A stretch of 64,000 bases of DNA from Chitinophaga horti. Its GTDB lineage: Bacteria > Bacteroidota > Bacteroidia > Chitinophagales > Chitinophagaceae. Below, piece by piece: positions 24,871 to 35,067 of this stretch; positions within the stretch are counted from its first letter, which is position 1; every line of letters starts with the position of its first letter. The position numbers and the translations under genes were made by a program. The stretch covers positions 5,890,001 through 5,954,000 of the forward strand of contig NZ_CP107006.1 of the NCBI RefSeq assembly GCF_022867795.2. Direction: 5' to 3'. The notes beneath the pieces were generated by a model. That model made no database searches, was not told where the DNA came from, and saw only the letters and a program-made list of their open reading frames with translations.

Positions 24871-25785
24871 CTACTTAAAATAATCTGCGATCAATTTATT
24901 CACGGAGCGAACCGTTAACATCGGGTCGTTAATCTGTAGCGCATTCGGGTGCGTGTCCGTACAAACTACCCGGCTGATAAGGCCGCTTTGCCTGATCTTG
25001 TTAAAACCGTTTCCGGCGAAAATGCCATGCGTGGTGATGACCGCGATGTCTTTAGCACCGGCCTGCAGGTAAGCTTCTGCGGCGTGCAGTAAAGAACCGC
25101 CCGTCCGGATCATATCATCGTAAATGATCACCAGCATGTCCTTCACATTGGCGCTGATCGCGGTAATAGCGGTTTCTTCGCCAGACAATCGCTTCTTAAA
25201 CACGAATGCCGGTTGTACATGCAAATCGTTTGCCAGCGATTCTACCCACTTTGCCCGGCCGGCATCGGTGCTGGCGAGAATGAAGGGCTGACCAGCGGCA
25301 ATTTCCAGCGCAGATTCCTTTACCAGGTCTTTACCGTACAGGTGTACCGGGCGTATCTGGCTTTCGAAATAATAGGAAATACCATCGGCGTGCAGGTCGA
25401 TCATAATCACTTTATTTCCGCGCGAAGTGGCCGGCAGCGAGGAGAAGAGGATGGCTCGGTTTTTGGCTTTCACGATTTCGCCATGCTTAACGGCGCGCTC
25501 CATAGTGGAGTAACCGAAGTAAGGGATCACGAGGTTGAGCGACAGGGCACCCAGCTGTACACAGCCATTGGCCAGGTCGAACAGTTCGAGGGTTTCGCAG
25601 TCGTCGATAGTGCCACCTACGATGATCACTTCCTTACCGCTAACGTCGCTGGTTATACGATGATAGTGTTCTCCGTCTGGGAAGTCGGTAATGTCCATTA
25701 GCCCGTTTTCCCAGCCGGTAACCGCCAGGATGTTTTGTTTCAGGTACTCGTACCGTTGGGTAGAAAAGATAATTTTTTGCGGCAT
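24871..25785 (-). CDS. prs: Ribose-phosphate pyrophosphokinase-like protein
   Basis: A 304-residue PRPP synthetase homologue, which would make phosphoribosyl pyrophosphate from ribose-5-phosphate and ATP for nucleotide and amino-acid synthesis. The PRPP loop is VIIYDDMIRTGGSLLHAAEAYLQAGA (about 217-242); KVIMIDLHADGISYYFESQ corresponds to the flexible-loop region. It is more divergent than the housekeeping Prs, so it may be a second, specialised copy. The ATG at 25785 was chosen because sequence further upstream is unlike the family. Confidence 0.85.
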   Translation of the reverse strand: MPQKIIFSTQRYEYLKQNILAVTGWENGLMDITDFPDGEHYHRITSDVSGKEVIIVGGTIDDCETLELFDLANGCVQLGALSLNLVIPYFGYSTMERAVKHGEIVKAKNRAILFSSLPATSRGNKVIMIDLHADGISYYFESQIRPVHLYGKDLVKESALEIAAGQPFILASTDAGRAKWVESLANDLHVQPAFVFKKRLSGEETAITAISANVKDMLVIIYDDMIRTGGSLLHAAEAYLQAGAKDIAVITTHGIFAGNGFNKIRQSGLISRVVCTDTHPNALQINDPMLTVRSVNKLIADYFK

Positions 25786-25876
25786 ATGTAAATGTATAAA
25801 ACTCCCGCTAAACTGGCCACCGGAATAAACTTTTAACGTTTCATTTGGCAGCGGAAACCTAAATTTGAAAGATTGT

Positions 25877-26638
25877 ATGAAGCATTTTCTGATCAGATAT
25901 ACGGCAGCACTATTCCTGATGTTGGCCCTGGGTATGCAGTACGCATCCGCACAGGTACGCATTTCGGGTATGATCGTAGATGCCGAATCGCAGGCGGGAT
26001 TGCCGTCGGTGAGCGTTTGGGCCGTAAAGGGCAAATACGGTGCGATCAGTAATGAAACCGGCCGCTTTTTTATCCAGGCCATGCCCGGCGATACGCTGGA
26101 ATTTACCATGGTGAGTTATATCAAACACGACTTCGTAGTACCTGGCATTTCGGGTACGTTCAATATCCCGTTAAAGCGACAGATATTTAATCTCGGCGGT
26201 GTGGCTGTAAGAGGTAAAAACCACCGGCAAGACTCCCTTTCCATGCGCGAAGAATATGGGAAGTACTTTGATTACAGGCGGCCTAATGCCATGGATGTGC
26301 TGAAAACATTACCTTCCAACCCGATCACTGCGTTGAGTTATATGATCCCCAACAAGGACCGCAAACGTAAAGAGGCTTTTGGTAAACAGCTGCAATATTG
26401 GGAGAAGGAAAAGTTCGTGGATTACCGTTATTCGCCCGAATTGGTAAACAGGATGACGAAGCTGGACGGGCCTGAGCTGGATACGTTCATGCAGCGTTAC
26501 CGGCCGAGTTACCAGTTCCTGGAGAATGGTACGGAGTATGACCTGTTGCTGTTCATCAAAAGTTCCTTTGCTAAGTATCAGCAGGAAAAAGGAGCGGTGA
26601 GAAAAGAAGAATTGCCGGATAGTACGGCTTCCAAATAA
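25877..26638 (+). CDS. Exported protein with N-terminal carboxypeptidase-regulatory-like domain
   Basis: A 253-residue exported protein. After the signal peptide (MKHFLIRYTAALFLMLALGMQYASA) comes the beta-sandwich VRISGMIVDAESQAGLPSVSVWAVKGKYGAISNETGRFFIQAMPGDTLEFTMVSY typical of CarboxypepD_reg-like modules at the start of SusC-type receptors, here without a receptor. The remainder (about 120-250) is helical and charged and is unassigned. It is probably envelope-located. The ATG at 25877 was preferred to a TTG four codons upstream. Confidence 0.82.
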   Translation: MKHFLIRYTAALFLMLALGMQYASAQVRISGMIVDAESQAGLPSVSVWAVKGKYGAISNETGRFFIQAMPGDTLEFTMVSYIKHDFVVPGISGTFNIPLKRQIFNLGGVAVRGKNHRQDSLSMREEYGKYFDYRRPNAMDVLKTLPSNPITALSYMIPNKDRKRKEAFGKQLQYWEKEKFVDYRYSPELVNRMTKLDGPELDTFMQRYRPSYQFLENGTEYDLLLFIKSSFAKYQQEKGAVRKEELPDSTASK

Positions 26639-26640
26639 TA

Positions 26641-26675
26641 AAAACGTCCCGGCAGCACCGGGACGTTTTCTTTTT
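26641..26675. terminator. Bidirectional terminator
   Basis: A perfect 12-bp stem AAAACGTCCCGG / CCGGGACGTTTT with loop CAGCA and T-rich flank separates the exported protein gene from the convergent TolC-like gene. Confidence 0.9.
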
Positions 26676-26680
26676 ATCAG

Positions 26681-28005
26681 TTATCGTAACAAGTCGCCTC
26701 TTAAACGAAGCAGCTCTGTTTCAGAAAGCTTCGTATTGTACCGGGCCTGTATCAGCCTGTTGTAAGAATCTTCCAGGCTTTGCTGTGCCTCTTTCAATTC
26801 CAGTGTGGTGGATACGCCTTGTTTAAAACGCTCCAGTGCAACCATTACGTTTTCTTTGGCAAGGTCCAGGTTTTCTTCTTCCAGGGCGAGTGCCTGCTTG
26901 AAATATTCGTAATCTTTAAATGCATTGCTCAACGCCAGGTTTACAACAGACCGGCGGTTCTCCAACGATATTTGCTGGTAGGCAATATCGAGGCGCGCGT
27001 TCCTTATTTCGCGTTGTTTGTTAAACTGGTTAAAGATGGGCACCGTAGCGGAGAAGCCGTAGTTAAGACCGCCATTCTGGTTGAAGATGGTGCTGAACTG
27101 GTTGATAGCGGCGTTGGCGCGTGTGCGGTTAAAGTTATAGGTAGAATTGAACGCGATCACCGGGAACAACTCGCCCTTGCGTTCCTTCAACGCCAGTTCC
27201 GATATGCGATGTTTTGTTGCGCTACTTTCAGATCGGTGTTGATGGAGTCGATGCCTTGCTGCATTTCGCCGTAGTTCATCGCCAGGTTTACAGGAATGCT
27301 GTCCTGCACATCGTACCCTGTACTGTTCGCATCTACACCCATCAATTGATTCAGTGATGATTTGGCTTGCAGGATCAATGTTTGCTGGCGGAGGTGTGCA
27401 GCCTTTTGGGCGTTGTAATCCACCTTTGCCTGCAACCAATCCGTTTTTGGTGCGAGGCCTGTCTGGAACTTGGCATCCGACAGTTTTACCCTTTCATCTG
27501 AAATAGACATTTGTTCTGCCAGCGCGTGCAGTTGTTGCTTTTGCTGGGAGATATTATAGTAGCCGTTGATGACGGCGGCCATAGTATTCACGATCTGGTT
27601 CTTCACCGTGAGTTCGCCTAATACTTTGATGTGCTCCACGCGCTGCCGGGTGGCAAACATTTTAAGACCATCGAACAGTACCCATTGCAGGTTGATGCCG
27701 GCTTGCAGGTTCTGGTTTTTAATGCCGCTGGTATCACGTTTGTTGCCGTTGGCGAATTCCTGTTTAATGGCGGTGGTGGTCCAGCTTTTGGCAGCGGTTG
27801 CATTCAGCGAGGGCAGGAATGCAAAATTCCGGTAAGCGTAATCGTTCGCCGCGACCTCCGCATCGTTACGGGCCAGGCGCAGGTCGAAGTTGCTCTTCAG
27901 CGCAAGGTCCAGCGCCTGTTCCAGCGACAGCACTTCCTGGGCGCGAACGCCGGAAGTTAAGCAGAGCAGCATCAGGCCGGATAAGAATATTTTAATCAGC
28001 TTCAT
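26681..28005 (-). pseudogene. TolC-family outer membrane efflux protein, split by a one-base frameshift
   Basis: Two overlapping frames, 28005-27187 and about 27205-26681, together encode one TolC-like protein of about 440 residues with signal peptide (MKLIKIFLSGLMLLCLTSGVRA) and two OEP repeats (LALKSNFDLRLARNDAEVA, then ERKGELFPVIAFNSTYNF and LDLAKENVMVALERFKQGVSTTLELKEAQQSL). The first frame runs off after DLKVAQQNIA; the second resumes with ISELALKERKGELFP. One missing base at about 27203-27206 (minus-strand GCATATCGG where GCAATATCGG would be expected) explains it. It would be the outer-membrane channel of the RND system encoded upstream. It is otherwise undamaged. Confidence 0.87.
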
Positions 28006-28051
28006 TTTGATATAGATGCCGGCAGGTGGACTGCCGGACTTTTTCAATTGC

Positions 28052-31000
28052 TTATGAATGCGCCATGGCCGCTTCGGCTTCCGACTCCTCTCTTTCTTCT
28101 GCTACGGCTTGTTCAAATTCAGTATTCTTTTTCCTTCTTGACATGATGGCGTACATCGCAGGAATGACGTACAGCGTAAGCACCAGCGAGAACATAATAC
28201 CACCCACGATCACGATACCCAGCGGAATACGGCTGGTAGCGGCCGCGCCTAGCGACATCGCGATCGGCAGGGCACCTAATGCCATGGCGAGGCTCGTCAT
28301 CAGGATCGGGCGTAAACGCATCGAAGCGCCTATCACTGCGGCGGTATCTTTATTGAGGCCTTCGTCTCGTTTGTGGTTGGCAAACTCCACGATGAGGATA
28401 CCGTTTTTCGTTACCAGTCCAATAAGCATGATCACCCCGATCTGGGAGAAGATGTTCCAGGTTTGGCCGAAGATGGTAAGTGACAGGAACGCACCCGCGA
28501 AGGCCAGTGGTACGGTAAGCATGATGATCAGCGGATCGATCCAGCTTTCGAACTGCGCGGCCAGTACCAGGTAAATCAGCACCAGGGCAAGCGCCAGGGC
28601 GAACATCGTGTTGGAGCCGCTTTCCGCATAGTCGCGGGATGAGCCGGAAAGTGCCGTATCGAACGAATCGTCGATTACTTTTTCCTTCTGCAGTTTATCA
28701 TAAATGTTATACATCTCCTGGATGCCGTCGCCGATGGTTTTGCCAGGCGCTACGTTGGCGGAGATGGTGGCCGATTTATAACGGTTGTAGTGATAAATAA
28801 CGGGCGGACTGGTTTCCTCACTGATGGTTACCAGGTTGTCGAGTTGTATGGCTTCACCGGCAGCGTTGCGCACATAGATGTTCTGCAGGTCATTCGGATC
28901 GTCGCGGTTGCCGCGGAACACCTGGCCCATTACCTGGTATTGTTTACCATTTCGAACGAAGAAGCCGTAACGCTGGTTACTCAGCGCCAGTTGCAGTGTA
29001 CCCGAAATATCGGCGACGGATACACCCAGTTCGGTAGCTTTTTCGCGATTGATGTGGATGCGCAGTTCCGGTTTGTTAAACTTCAGGTCAACGTCCACAC
29101 CCTGGAAAACAGGATTTGCGTTTGCCTCTTCCACGAAGCGCGGAATAACGGCCGCCAGTTTATCGAAATTGATGTTCTGCAACACGAATGCTACGGGAAG
29201 GCCCTGGCGGCGCCCTACCTGTATGGTTTGCTGTTCGATCGCAAATACCTTACCCTGCGGGAACTGGTACATATTGCGGTTCACCATGTTCACGATCTCT
29301 TTTTGCGAGCGCTCCCGTTCTTTCGGATCTACCAGCGCCACGTTCGCGAACGCGGAGTTAACCGAACCGGCACCAGAGAAGCCTGGCGCGGTTACCGTAA
29401 GTACGATCCGTTTTTCCGGGATAGAGTCGGCCATGAACTGCGATAGCTTATCCACATAATTTTGCATGTAGTCGTACGAGGTGCCTTCGGGTGCGGTTAC
29501 AGACAGGCGGAACGTGCTACGGTCTTCCATCGGCGCCAGTTCCGATTGTAATCCGCGGAAGAGGAAGTACATCATGGCCAGGCAGCCTACGATGATCACA
29601 CCCGCTACCCATTTTACCTTCATGAATTTTTCCAGTGATGACTTATAGCCATTTTCCATTCCCTGGAAGAAAGGTTCAGTTTTAAGGTAGAATTTGGAAT
29701 GCGTGTGCGTTTTACGGCCCAGCTTCACGTTAAGTACCGGCGTTAACGTCAGCGATACAAAGGCGGATATAATTACCGCGCCCGCCACCACGATACCGAA
29801 CTCGCGGAACAGTTGTCCTACGAAACCCTGCAGGAAGATGATGGGCAGGAACACGAACGCCAGTGTGATGGACGTTGCGATTACCGCAAAGAATATTTCT
29901 TCTGAACCTTCTTTCGCTGCGCGCATGCGTGGCATGCCGGCCTCGATCTTTTTATAAATGTTCTCCGTTACCACGATACCGTCATCCACCACCAGGCCAA
30001 TAGCCAGTACGATCGCCAGCAGGGTGAGGATATTAATCGTGAACCCGAGTACATACATAATAAAGAAGGCCCCGATGAGCGACACCGGTATATCCGCCAG
30101 CGGACGCACCGCCATCAGCCAGTCGCGGAAGAAGAGGTAAATGATGATCACCACCAGTACCAGTGATATCACCAGTGTTTCCTGCACCTCATGGATAGAG
30201 CGTGTGATGAATACCGTGTTATCGAGTGCGATGTTGATGCGAAAATCTTCGGGCAACTCCGTTTTCAGGTCTTCGTAACGTTTGTAGAATTCATCTGCAA
30301 TCGCCACGTAGTTAGAGCCGGGTTGCGGAATGAGGGCGAGTGCGATCATCGGTACGCCGGATTCCTTCAGCATCGTTTCTTCGTTCTCCGGGCCTAACAC
30401 CGCCTGTCCCACATCGCGCAGGCGGATCTCACTACCGTTTACGTTCTTTATAATAAGGTCGTTAAATTCTTCTTCCGTATCCAGTCGGCCGAACGTACGT
30501 ACGGTGAGTTCTGTGGCATTGCCGGCGATCTTGCCGGAAGGCAGCTCCACGTTTTCACGCAACAGCGCCTGTTGCACATCACTGGGCGTGAGGCTGTACG
30601 ACGACAGGCGGGCGGGATCCATCCAGATGCGCATGGCGTATTTTTTCTCCCCCCAGATCTGGATAGTGGATACGCCCGGAATTGTTTGGAGGCGTTCGAG
30701 CAGTACGTTCGTGGCGTACTCGGTAATCTCGAGCTGGTTGCGCGTATCGCTCTGCACCGTCATAGAAATAATCGCATCCGAGTTGGCATCCGCTTTACTT
30801 ACCACGGGTGGTGCGTCGAGGTCGTCGGGCAGCGAACGTTGCGCCTGCGACACCTTATCACGCACGTCGTTGGTGGCAGCTTCCAGGTCTTCGCCCAATT
30901 CAAACTCCACCGTAATATTACTGCTACCCTGGCTGCTGAGTGAGGATATGTTTTTAATACCGGCCACACCGTTGATCGCTTTTTCGAGCGGTTCGGTGAT

Positions 31001-31186
31001 CTGTGTTTCGATAATGTCCGAGTTAGCACCCGGGTAGGAAGTACGCACGTTCACCACCGGCGGGTCAATGGCCGGGAAGTCGCGCACCCCCAGGAACGTA
31101 TAGCCCACCACGCCGAAGATCACGATAATGATATTGATCACGATCGCGAAAACAGGGCGTTTGAGGGACAATGAAGGTAAACTCAT
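28052..31186 (-). CDS. RND multidrug efflux transporter permease (AcrB/MexB, HAE-1 type)
   Basis: A 1044-residue inner-membrane proton/drug antiporter. The N-terminal SLSLKRPVFAIVINIIIVIFGVVGYTFLGVRDFPAIDPPVVNVRTSYPGA is typical, and TM4 carries the proton-relay pair in AIVLAIGLVVDDGIVVTENIY (about 396-416). The large periplasmic loops and the second half (LALVLIYLVLAAQFESW, SQIGVIMLIGLVTKNGILIVEFAN) complete the twelve-helix layout. It lies between the adaptor gene upstream and the TolC-like gene downstream, all on the minus strand, forming a tripartite pump operon. Confidence 0.96.
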   Translation of the reverse strand: MSLPSLSLKRPVFAIVINIIIVIFGVVGYTFLGVRDFPAIDPPVVNVRTSYPGANSDIIETQITEPLEKAINGVAGIKNISSLSSQGSSNITVEFELGEDLEAATNDVRDKVSQAQRSLPDDLDAPPVVSKADANSDAIISMTVQSDTRNQLEITEYATNVLLERLQTIPGVSTIQIWGEKKYAMRIWMDPARLSSYSLTPSDVQQALLRENVELPSGKIAGNATELTVRTFGRLDTEEEFNDLIIKNVNGSEIRLRDVGQAVLGPENEETMLKESGVPMIALALIPQPGSNYVAIADEFYKRYEDLKTELPEDFRINIALDNTVFITRSIHEVQETLVISLVLVVIIIYLFFRDWLMAVRPLADIPVSLIGAFFIMYVLGFTINILTLLAIVLAIGLVVDDGIVVTENIYKKIEAGMPRMRAAKEGSEEIFFAVIATSITLAFVFLPIIFLQGFVGQLFREFGIVVAGAVIISAFVSLTLTPVLNVKLGRKTHTHSKFYLKTEPFFQGMENGYKSSLEKFMKVKWVAGVIIVGCLAMMYFLFRGLQSELAPMEDRSTFRLSVTAPEGTSYDYMQNYVDKLSQFMADSIPEKRIVLTVTAPGFSGAGSVNSAFANVALVDPKERERSQKEIVNMVNRNMYQFPQGKVFAIEQQTIQVGRRQGLPVAFVLQNINFDKLAAVIPRFVEEANANPVFQGVDVDLKFNKPELRIHINREKATELGVSVADISGTLQLALSNQRYGFFVRNGKQYQVMGQVFRGNRDDPNDLQNIYVRNAAGEAIQLDNLVTISEETSPPVIYHYNRYKSATISANVAPGKTIGDGIQEMYNIYDKLQKEKVIDDSFDTALSGSSRDYAESGSNTMFALALALVLIYLVLAAQFESWIDPLIIMLTVPLAFAGAFLSLTIFGQTWNIFSQIGVIMLIGLVTKNGILIVEFANHKRDEGLNKDTAAVIGASMRLRPILMTSLAMALGALPIAMSLGAAATSRIPLGIVIVGGIMFSLVLTLYVIPAMYAIMSRRKKNTEFEQAVAEEREESEAEAAMAHS

Positions 31187-31210
31187 AATAAAGCTTTTTA
31201 CGGGTGACGC

Positions 31211-32287
31211 TTACTGCACTTTGTTAAACTTGATCGCACTACCCGGCTTCAATTGCTGAATGCCGCTGATGATTACTGTATCGCCCGTTTCCAGGCCGCT
31301 GGTGATCTGTACATTGTCTTTATCCCGGATACCGGTTTCTACGACTACGAACTTTGCCTTTCCGCTATCGGCCACGATCACCTTTTTATCGCGGGTGCCG
31401 GGGATGATCGCCTGTGAAGGGATCATGATAGCATTAGGAATATCTTTCAGAGAGATGGTTGTTTTTACGAAAGAGCCGGGGAATAGTTTGCCGTTGCGGT
31501 TAGGCAGGATGGCGCGGATCTTAACCGTACGCGTGGCCAGGTCGATCTTTGGATCGATGGCATAAATGCTGCCCTGGTAATCGTCCGGGTCGCCGGATGC
31601 TTTGAAGGTAACGATGTCGCCTTTCTTTACCGCATTGCGGTATTTTTCCGGTACGGCGAAGTCGATCTTTAACGGATCGAGCTGTTGGAGGGTGGTCATG
31701 ATCGTGGTGGGTGAAACGATGGCGCCTTCACTCACGTTGCGGAGGCCGATCGTGCCGCCGAAGGGCGCGCGGATCTCCGTTTTCTGTAATTGTACCTTAT
31801 TAAATTCGATATCTGCCTGGTAAGCGCTTACCTGGTTCGCCGTCACGTCTACATCCTGCTGGCTGATACCATTGATCTTCAAGAGGTTTTCCTGTCGTTT
31901 GAGCGTGGTTTTGGACAAGTCCTGCTGTAACTGCAATTTCCGGATCTGTGCTTTGATGTCGCCATCGAACAGTTTGATGAGCAAGGTGCCTTTGCTGACC
32001 GTGGTGCCTTCTTTAAAATAGATATTGGTGATGCGTCCGCTGATCTCGGGTTGTAACTGCACCTCTTCATTGCTCTGTAATGTTCCGCTGGCCTCGATCG
32101 TTTGGTCCAGTTTACTGGTTCTGGCGATTACCGCGTCGGAAAGTACCGGGCGTGCGGCGGCGCGTGGTGCGGAGGCGGCAGCTGCGGGATCTTTCTTTTT
32201 GTTACCGGTAGTGAGCCGGATCACAACGAACGCTGCAACAGCCACTGCTGCTATCAGTAATACTGTTCTTAGAGTCTTATTACGCAT
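31211..32287 (-). CDS. RND efflux periplasmic adaptor (HlyD/MFP family)
   Basis: A 358-residue membrane fusion protein. It has an N-terminal signal/anchor helix (TLRTVLLIAAVAVAAFVVIRL), an Ala/Pro-rich linker, the lipoyl half-motif SGTLQSNEEVQLQPEISGRITNIYFKEGTTVSKGTLLIKLFDGDIKAQI (about 67-115), a short coiled-coil hairpin, the second lipoyl half (TEIRAPFGGTIGLRNVSEGAIV) and beta-barrel (DPLKIDFAVPEKYRNAVKKGD). It is first in the pump operon; the next gene starts 24 bp downstream. TAAATTTG on the reverse strand at 32424-32431 is a possible -7 box. Confidence 0.94.
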   Translation of the reverse strand: MRNKTLRTVLLIAAVAVAAFVVIRLTTGNKKKDPAAAASAPRAAARPVLSDAVIARTSKLDQTIEASGTLQSNEEVQLQPEISGRITNIYFKEGTTVSKGTLLIKLFDGDIKAQIRKLQLQQDLSKTTLKRQENLLKINGISQQDVDVTANQVSAYQADIEFNKVQLQKTEIRAPFGGTIGLRNVSEGAIVSPTTIMTTLQQLDPLKIDFAVPEKYRNAVKKGDIVTFKASGDPDDYQGSIYAIDPKIDLATRTVKIRAILPNRNGKLFPGSFVKTTISLKDIPNAIMIPSQAIIPGTRDKKVIVADSGKAKFVVVETGIRDKDNVQITSGLETGDTVIISGIQQLKPGSAIKFNKVQ

Positions 32288-32699
32288 GTGTGGTTCTAAT
32301 ATGAATTAATCTGTCAGGTATTGGTTATCGTGTGTACCAGGTTAAATGGCGTGGATCGTGTCGTTTGCTGTTCTTTTCATAAACGGGCTTCGATACTGCA
32401 AGTTACTGCTTTTCCCATCTGGACAAATTTAGTAAATGAGGTTGACCGCGTCCATTATAAACGGGTTAATATGGTTAAGTGGTTGTAATTACGGGTGAAT
32501 GGGATGGAGGAGGGGGAGGAGGTGCCGGCCGGTATTTGTGGTATGTAAAAGGAGTGCGGGCGGGCTATGCTGTTAAGATATGTGGAAAAAAGCCTTGTGG
32601 AGAACTGGGAGTCATCGGCTGGAGTGCTTGATGGTATTGGCTTTTCGCTTTAAAACGATTTGAACTGAAGCAAAATCTCGGTTAAAATTTGCTGCGAGC
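32288..32699. other. Divergent intergenic region without a recognisable gene
   Basis: The gap between the efflux operon and acpP. It holds a TAAATTTG box for the minus strand (32424-32431) and a purine-rich stretch (about 32500-32530) but no supportable coding frame, hairpin terminator or repeat. It may carry the regulatory region of the efflux operon. Confidence 0.4.
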
Positions 32700-32729
32700 C
32701 TTGGCAATTCAATAAAAAGTATATTTTTG
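32700..32729 (+). promoter_or_regulatory. acpP promoter
   Basis: TATTTTTG at 32722-32729 with CTTG at 32700-32703 and an 18-bp spacer, close to the Bacteroidota consensus. It lies 34 bp before the acpP ATG. Confidence 0.6.
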
Positions 32730-32762
32730 CAGTCAAGTTTTAAACCAAAAACACTTAAAATT

Positions 32763-32999
32763 ATGTCAGACATTGCATCAAGAGTTAAAAAGATCATCAT
32801 TGACAAATTAGGCGTTGACGAGGCCGAGGTAACTCCTGAAGCCAGCTTCACCAATGACTTAGGCGCAGACTCTTTGGATACGGTAGAACTGATCATGGAA
32901 TTCGAGAAAGAATTCAACATTTCCATTCCTGACGAACAAGCTGAAACTATCACTACTGTTGGCCAGGCCGTAGCTTACCTGGAAGAACATGTAAAATAA
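32763..32999 (+). CDS. acpP: Acyl carrier protein
   Basis: A 78-residue acyl carrier protein that carries growing fatty acids on a phosphopantetheine arm. The attachment serine is in NDLGADSLDTVELIMEFEKEF (Ser about 38). The ATG at 32763 gives the standard start MSDIASRVKKIIIDKLGVDE. fabF follows 24 bp downstream and rnc next, an order widely kept in Bacteroidota. Confidence 0.98.
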   Translation: MSDIASRVKKIIIDKLGVDEAEVTPEASFTNDLGADSLDTVELIMEFEKEFNISIPDEQAETITTVGQAVAYLEEHVK

Positions 33000-33023
33000 T
33001 CCAACTAACTCAGAACTGTTTTA

Positions 33024-34277
33024 ATGCAACCAAGACGAGTAGTCGTTACAGGTTTAGGTGCGCTTACACCGCTCGGCAATTCCGTAGATTCTTTTTGGCA
33101 GGGATTGGCGAGCGGTGTTTCCGGCGCCGACTTTATCAAGCAGTTTGATCCTTCCAAGTTCAAGACCCGCTTTGCATGCGAGCTGAAAGACTTCGATCCG
33201 ACCAACTACATGGATAAGAAGGACGCCCGCAAGATGGACCCGTTCACACAAACCGCCGTTATTGCTGCCGACCAGGCAGTAGCAGATGCTAAGATCGACC
33301 GTGCTACGGTGGACCTTGATCGCGTTGGTGTGATCTGGGGTACCGGGGTTGGGGGAATGATCAACTTCACCCAGGAACTGAAGGAGTTTCACCAGGGAGA
33401 CGGAACGCCACGTTTCAGCCCGTTCCTTATCCCAAGGCTCATACTTGACATTGCGGCAGGATATATATCTATCCGCAATGGCTTCCGTGGGCCCAACTTC
33501 TCTTGTGTTTCCGCCTGTGCTTCTGCCACTAACGCCATTATCGAGGCCATGAACCACATCCGCTATAATAAGGCGGACGTAATCGTGACCGGAGGATCCG
33601 AAAACATCATCAACGAACCTTGTGTTGGCGGTTTTAACGCCATGAAGGCTTTGTCGGAGAGAAACGACGATCCCAAGACCGCTTCGCGTCCATTTGACCT
33701 GGACCGTGACGGCTTTGTAATGGGTGAGGGTGCTGGTGCGCTGGTACTGGAATCATATGAGCATGCCATGGCACGCGGGGCTAACATCCTCGTGGAGATC
33801 ATGGGCGGCGGCGCTACTGCCGACGCACACCACCTTACAGCGCCACATCCGGAAGGATTGGGTGCCAGGAATGTAATGAAGGCCGCCCTGGCTGATGCAA
33901 ATATGCAGCCGGAGGAGATCGATTACATCAATGTTCACGGTACTTCTACCCCTTTGGGCGACATTGCAGAAGTAAAAGCCATCCAGGCGGTATTTGGAGA
34001 TGCAGCTTACAAGCTGAACATCAGCAGTACCAAATCGATGACTGGTCACCTACTGGGTGCAGCAGGTGCCGTTGAGTCTATTGCAGCTATCAAGTCCATT
34101 TTACACGGACTGGTTCCGCCTACCATCAACCACTTTACGGACGATCCCCAGCTGGATGCTAAACTGAACTTTACTTTTAACGTAGCACAGCAACGTGAGG
34201 TTCGGGCAGCTTTAAGTAATACCTTTGGGTTCGGTGGGCACAATGCCTCGGTTATTTTCAAAAAATTTGTTCCTTGA
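33024..34277 (+). CDS. fabF: Beta-ketoacyl-ACP synthase II
   Basis: A 417-residue condensing enzyme that elongates acyl-ACP with malonyl-ACP. The Cys-His-His triad is visible: NFSCVSACASATNAI (nucleophile Cys about 163-167), NVHGTSTPLGD (His about 306) and KSMTGHLLGAAGAVE (His about 343). The start MQPRRVVVTGLGALTPLGNSV and end NTFGFGGHNASVIF are typical. It lies in the acpP-fabF-rnc block. Confidence 0.98.
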   Translation: MQPRRVVVTGLGALTPLGNSVDSFWQGLASGVSGADFIKQFDPSKFKTRFACELKDFDPTNYMDKKDARKMDPFTQTAVIAADQAVADAKIDRATVDLDRVGVIWGTGVGGMINFTQELKEFHQGDGTPRFSPFLIPRLILDIAAGYISIRNGFRGPNFSCVSACASATNAIIEAMNHIRYNKADVIVTGGSENIINEPCVGGFNAMKALSERNDDPKTASRPFDLDRDGFVMGEGAGALVLESYEHAMARGANILVEIMGGGATADAHHLTAPHPEGLGARNVMKAALADANMQPEEIDYINVHGTSTPLGDIAEVKAIQAVFGDAAYKLNISSTKSMTGHLLGAAGAVESIAAIKSILHGLVPPTINHFTDDPQLDAKLNFTFNVAQQREVRAALSNTFGFGGHNASVIFKKFVP

Positions 34278-35013
34278 TTGTGTGAAAATACTTCCAGGTT
34301 TTCTATATCGTATTGTTTACAGGAAAAAGCAACTCCATAAAGAGCTCTATAATTTATTAGGCTTTGCGCCGGGTAACTATGCGCTTTATGAAGTGGCCCT
34401 CAGCCACCGCTCCAGCAAAGAGAAATTTCTCGAAAGCAATGAGCGGCTGGAGTACCTCGGCGATGCCATATTGGGAGCAATCATAGGAGATTATCTTTTT
34501 AAAAAATACCCCTACAAAACCGAAGGCTACCTCACCGAAATGCGTTCCAAAATCGTGAACCGTCAGCAATTGAACGACATCGCGATTAAAATGGGACTGC
34601 GAAAACTGACCATCTACGACAAGTATAACAGCTTTCTGAAAATCAGCCAGATTTTCGGGAATACCCTAGAAGCACTGGTGGGCGCGGTTTACCTGGACAA
34701 GGGGTATAACCGTACCAAACAGTTTGTGCACAAACGTATACTGGTACCTTACATCGACCTCGAAGCGCTGGAAACAGTGGAAATGAACCACAAGAACAAA
34801 CTATATGGCTGGGCCAATAAAAATGGCAAAACGCTGGAGTTTGAATTGCTGGAAGAGCAGATGGATAACGGTCGCCGGATTTTTACCGTGGGTGCTATGA
34901 TTGACGGGCAGCTGGTTTGCAGCGGCAAAGCCTTTAATAAAAAGGATGCCAGCCAGATCGCGGCGCAGCAGGCTATTGAGCAGCTGGGAATCGCCGATGG
35001 CAATAAAGATTAA
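34243..35013 (+). CDS. rnc: Ribonuclease III
   Basis: A 256-residue RNase III that cleaves double-stranded RNA (rRNA precursors, mRNAs). The signature NERLEYLGDAILGAIIGDYLF (about residues 66-86) contains the acidic catalytic residues, matched by the second acidic site in FGNTLEALVGAVYLD, and a C-terminal dsRNA-binding domain runs from about 180 (NHKNKLYGWANKNGKTLEFELLEEQ to KKDASQIAAQQAIEQL). The start is uncertain: ATG 34243 overlaps fabF by 35 bp, whereas a GTG at 34282, just after the fabF stop, would begin at KILPGFLYRIVYRKK. Confidence 0.95.
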   Translation: MPRLFSKNLFLDCVKILPGFLYRIVYRKKQLHKELYNLLGFAPGNYALYEVALSHRSSKEKFLESNERLEYLGDAILGAIIGDYLFKKYPYKTEGYLTEMRSKIVNRQQLNDIAIKMGLRKLTIYDKYNSFLKISQIFGNTLEALVGAVYLDKGYNRTKQFVHKRILVPYIDLEALETVEMNHKNKLYGWANKNGKTLEFELLEEQMDNGRRIFTVGAMIDGQLVCSGKAFNKKDASQIAAQQAIEQLGIADGNKD

Positions 35014-35036
35014 ATTCTGCGTTAAAAGATAGTAGT

Positions 35037-35066
35037 AGCCGGTCCCCGCAGGGGCCGGCTGTTTTA
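35037..35066 (+). terminator. Terminator of the acpP-fabF-rnc unit
   Basis: AGCCGG(T)CCCC and GGGGCCGGCT form a GC-rich stem with one bulged T, followed by GTTTTATTT. Confidence 0.8.
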
Positions 35067-35067
35067 T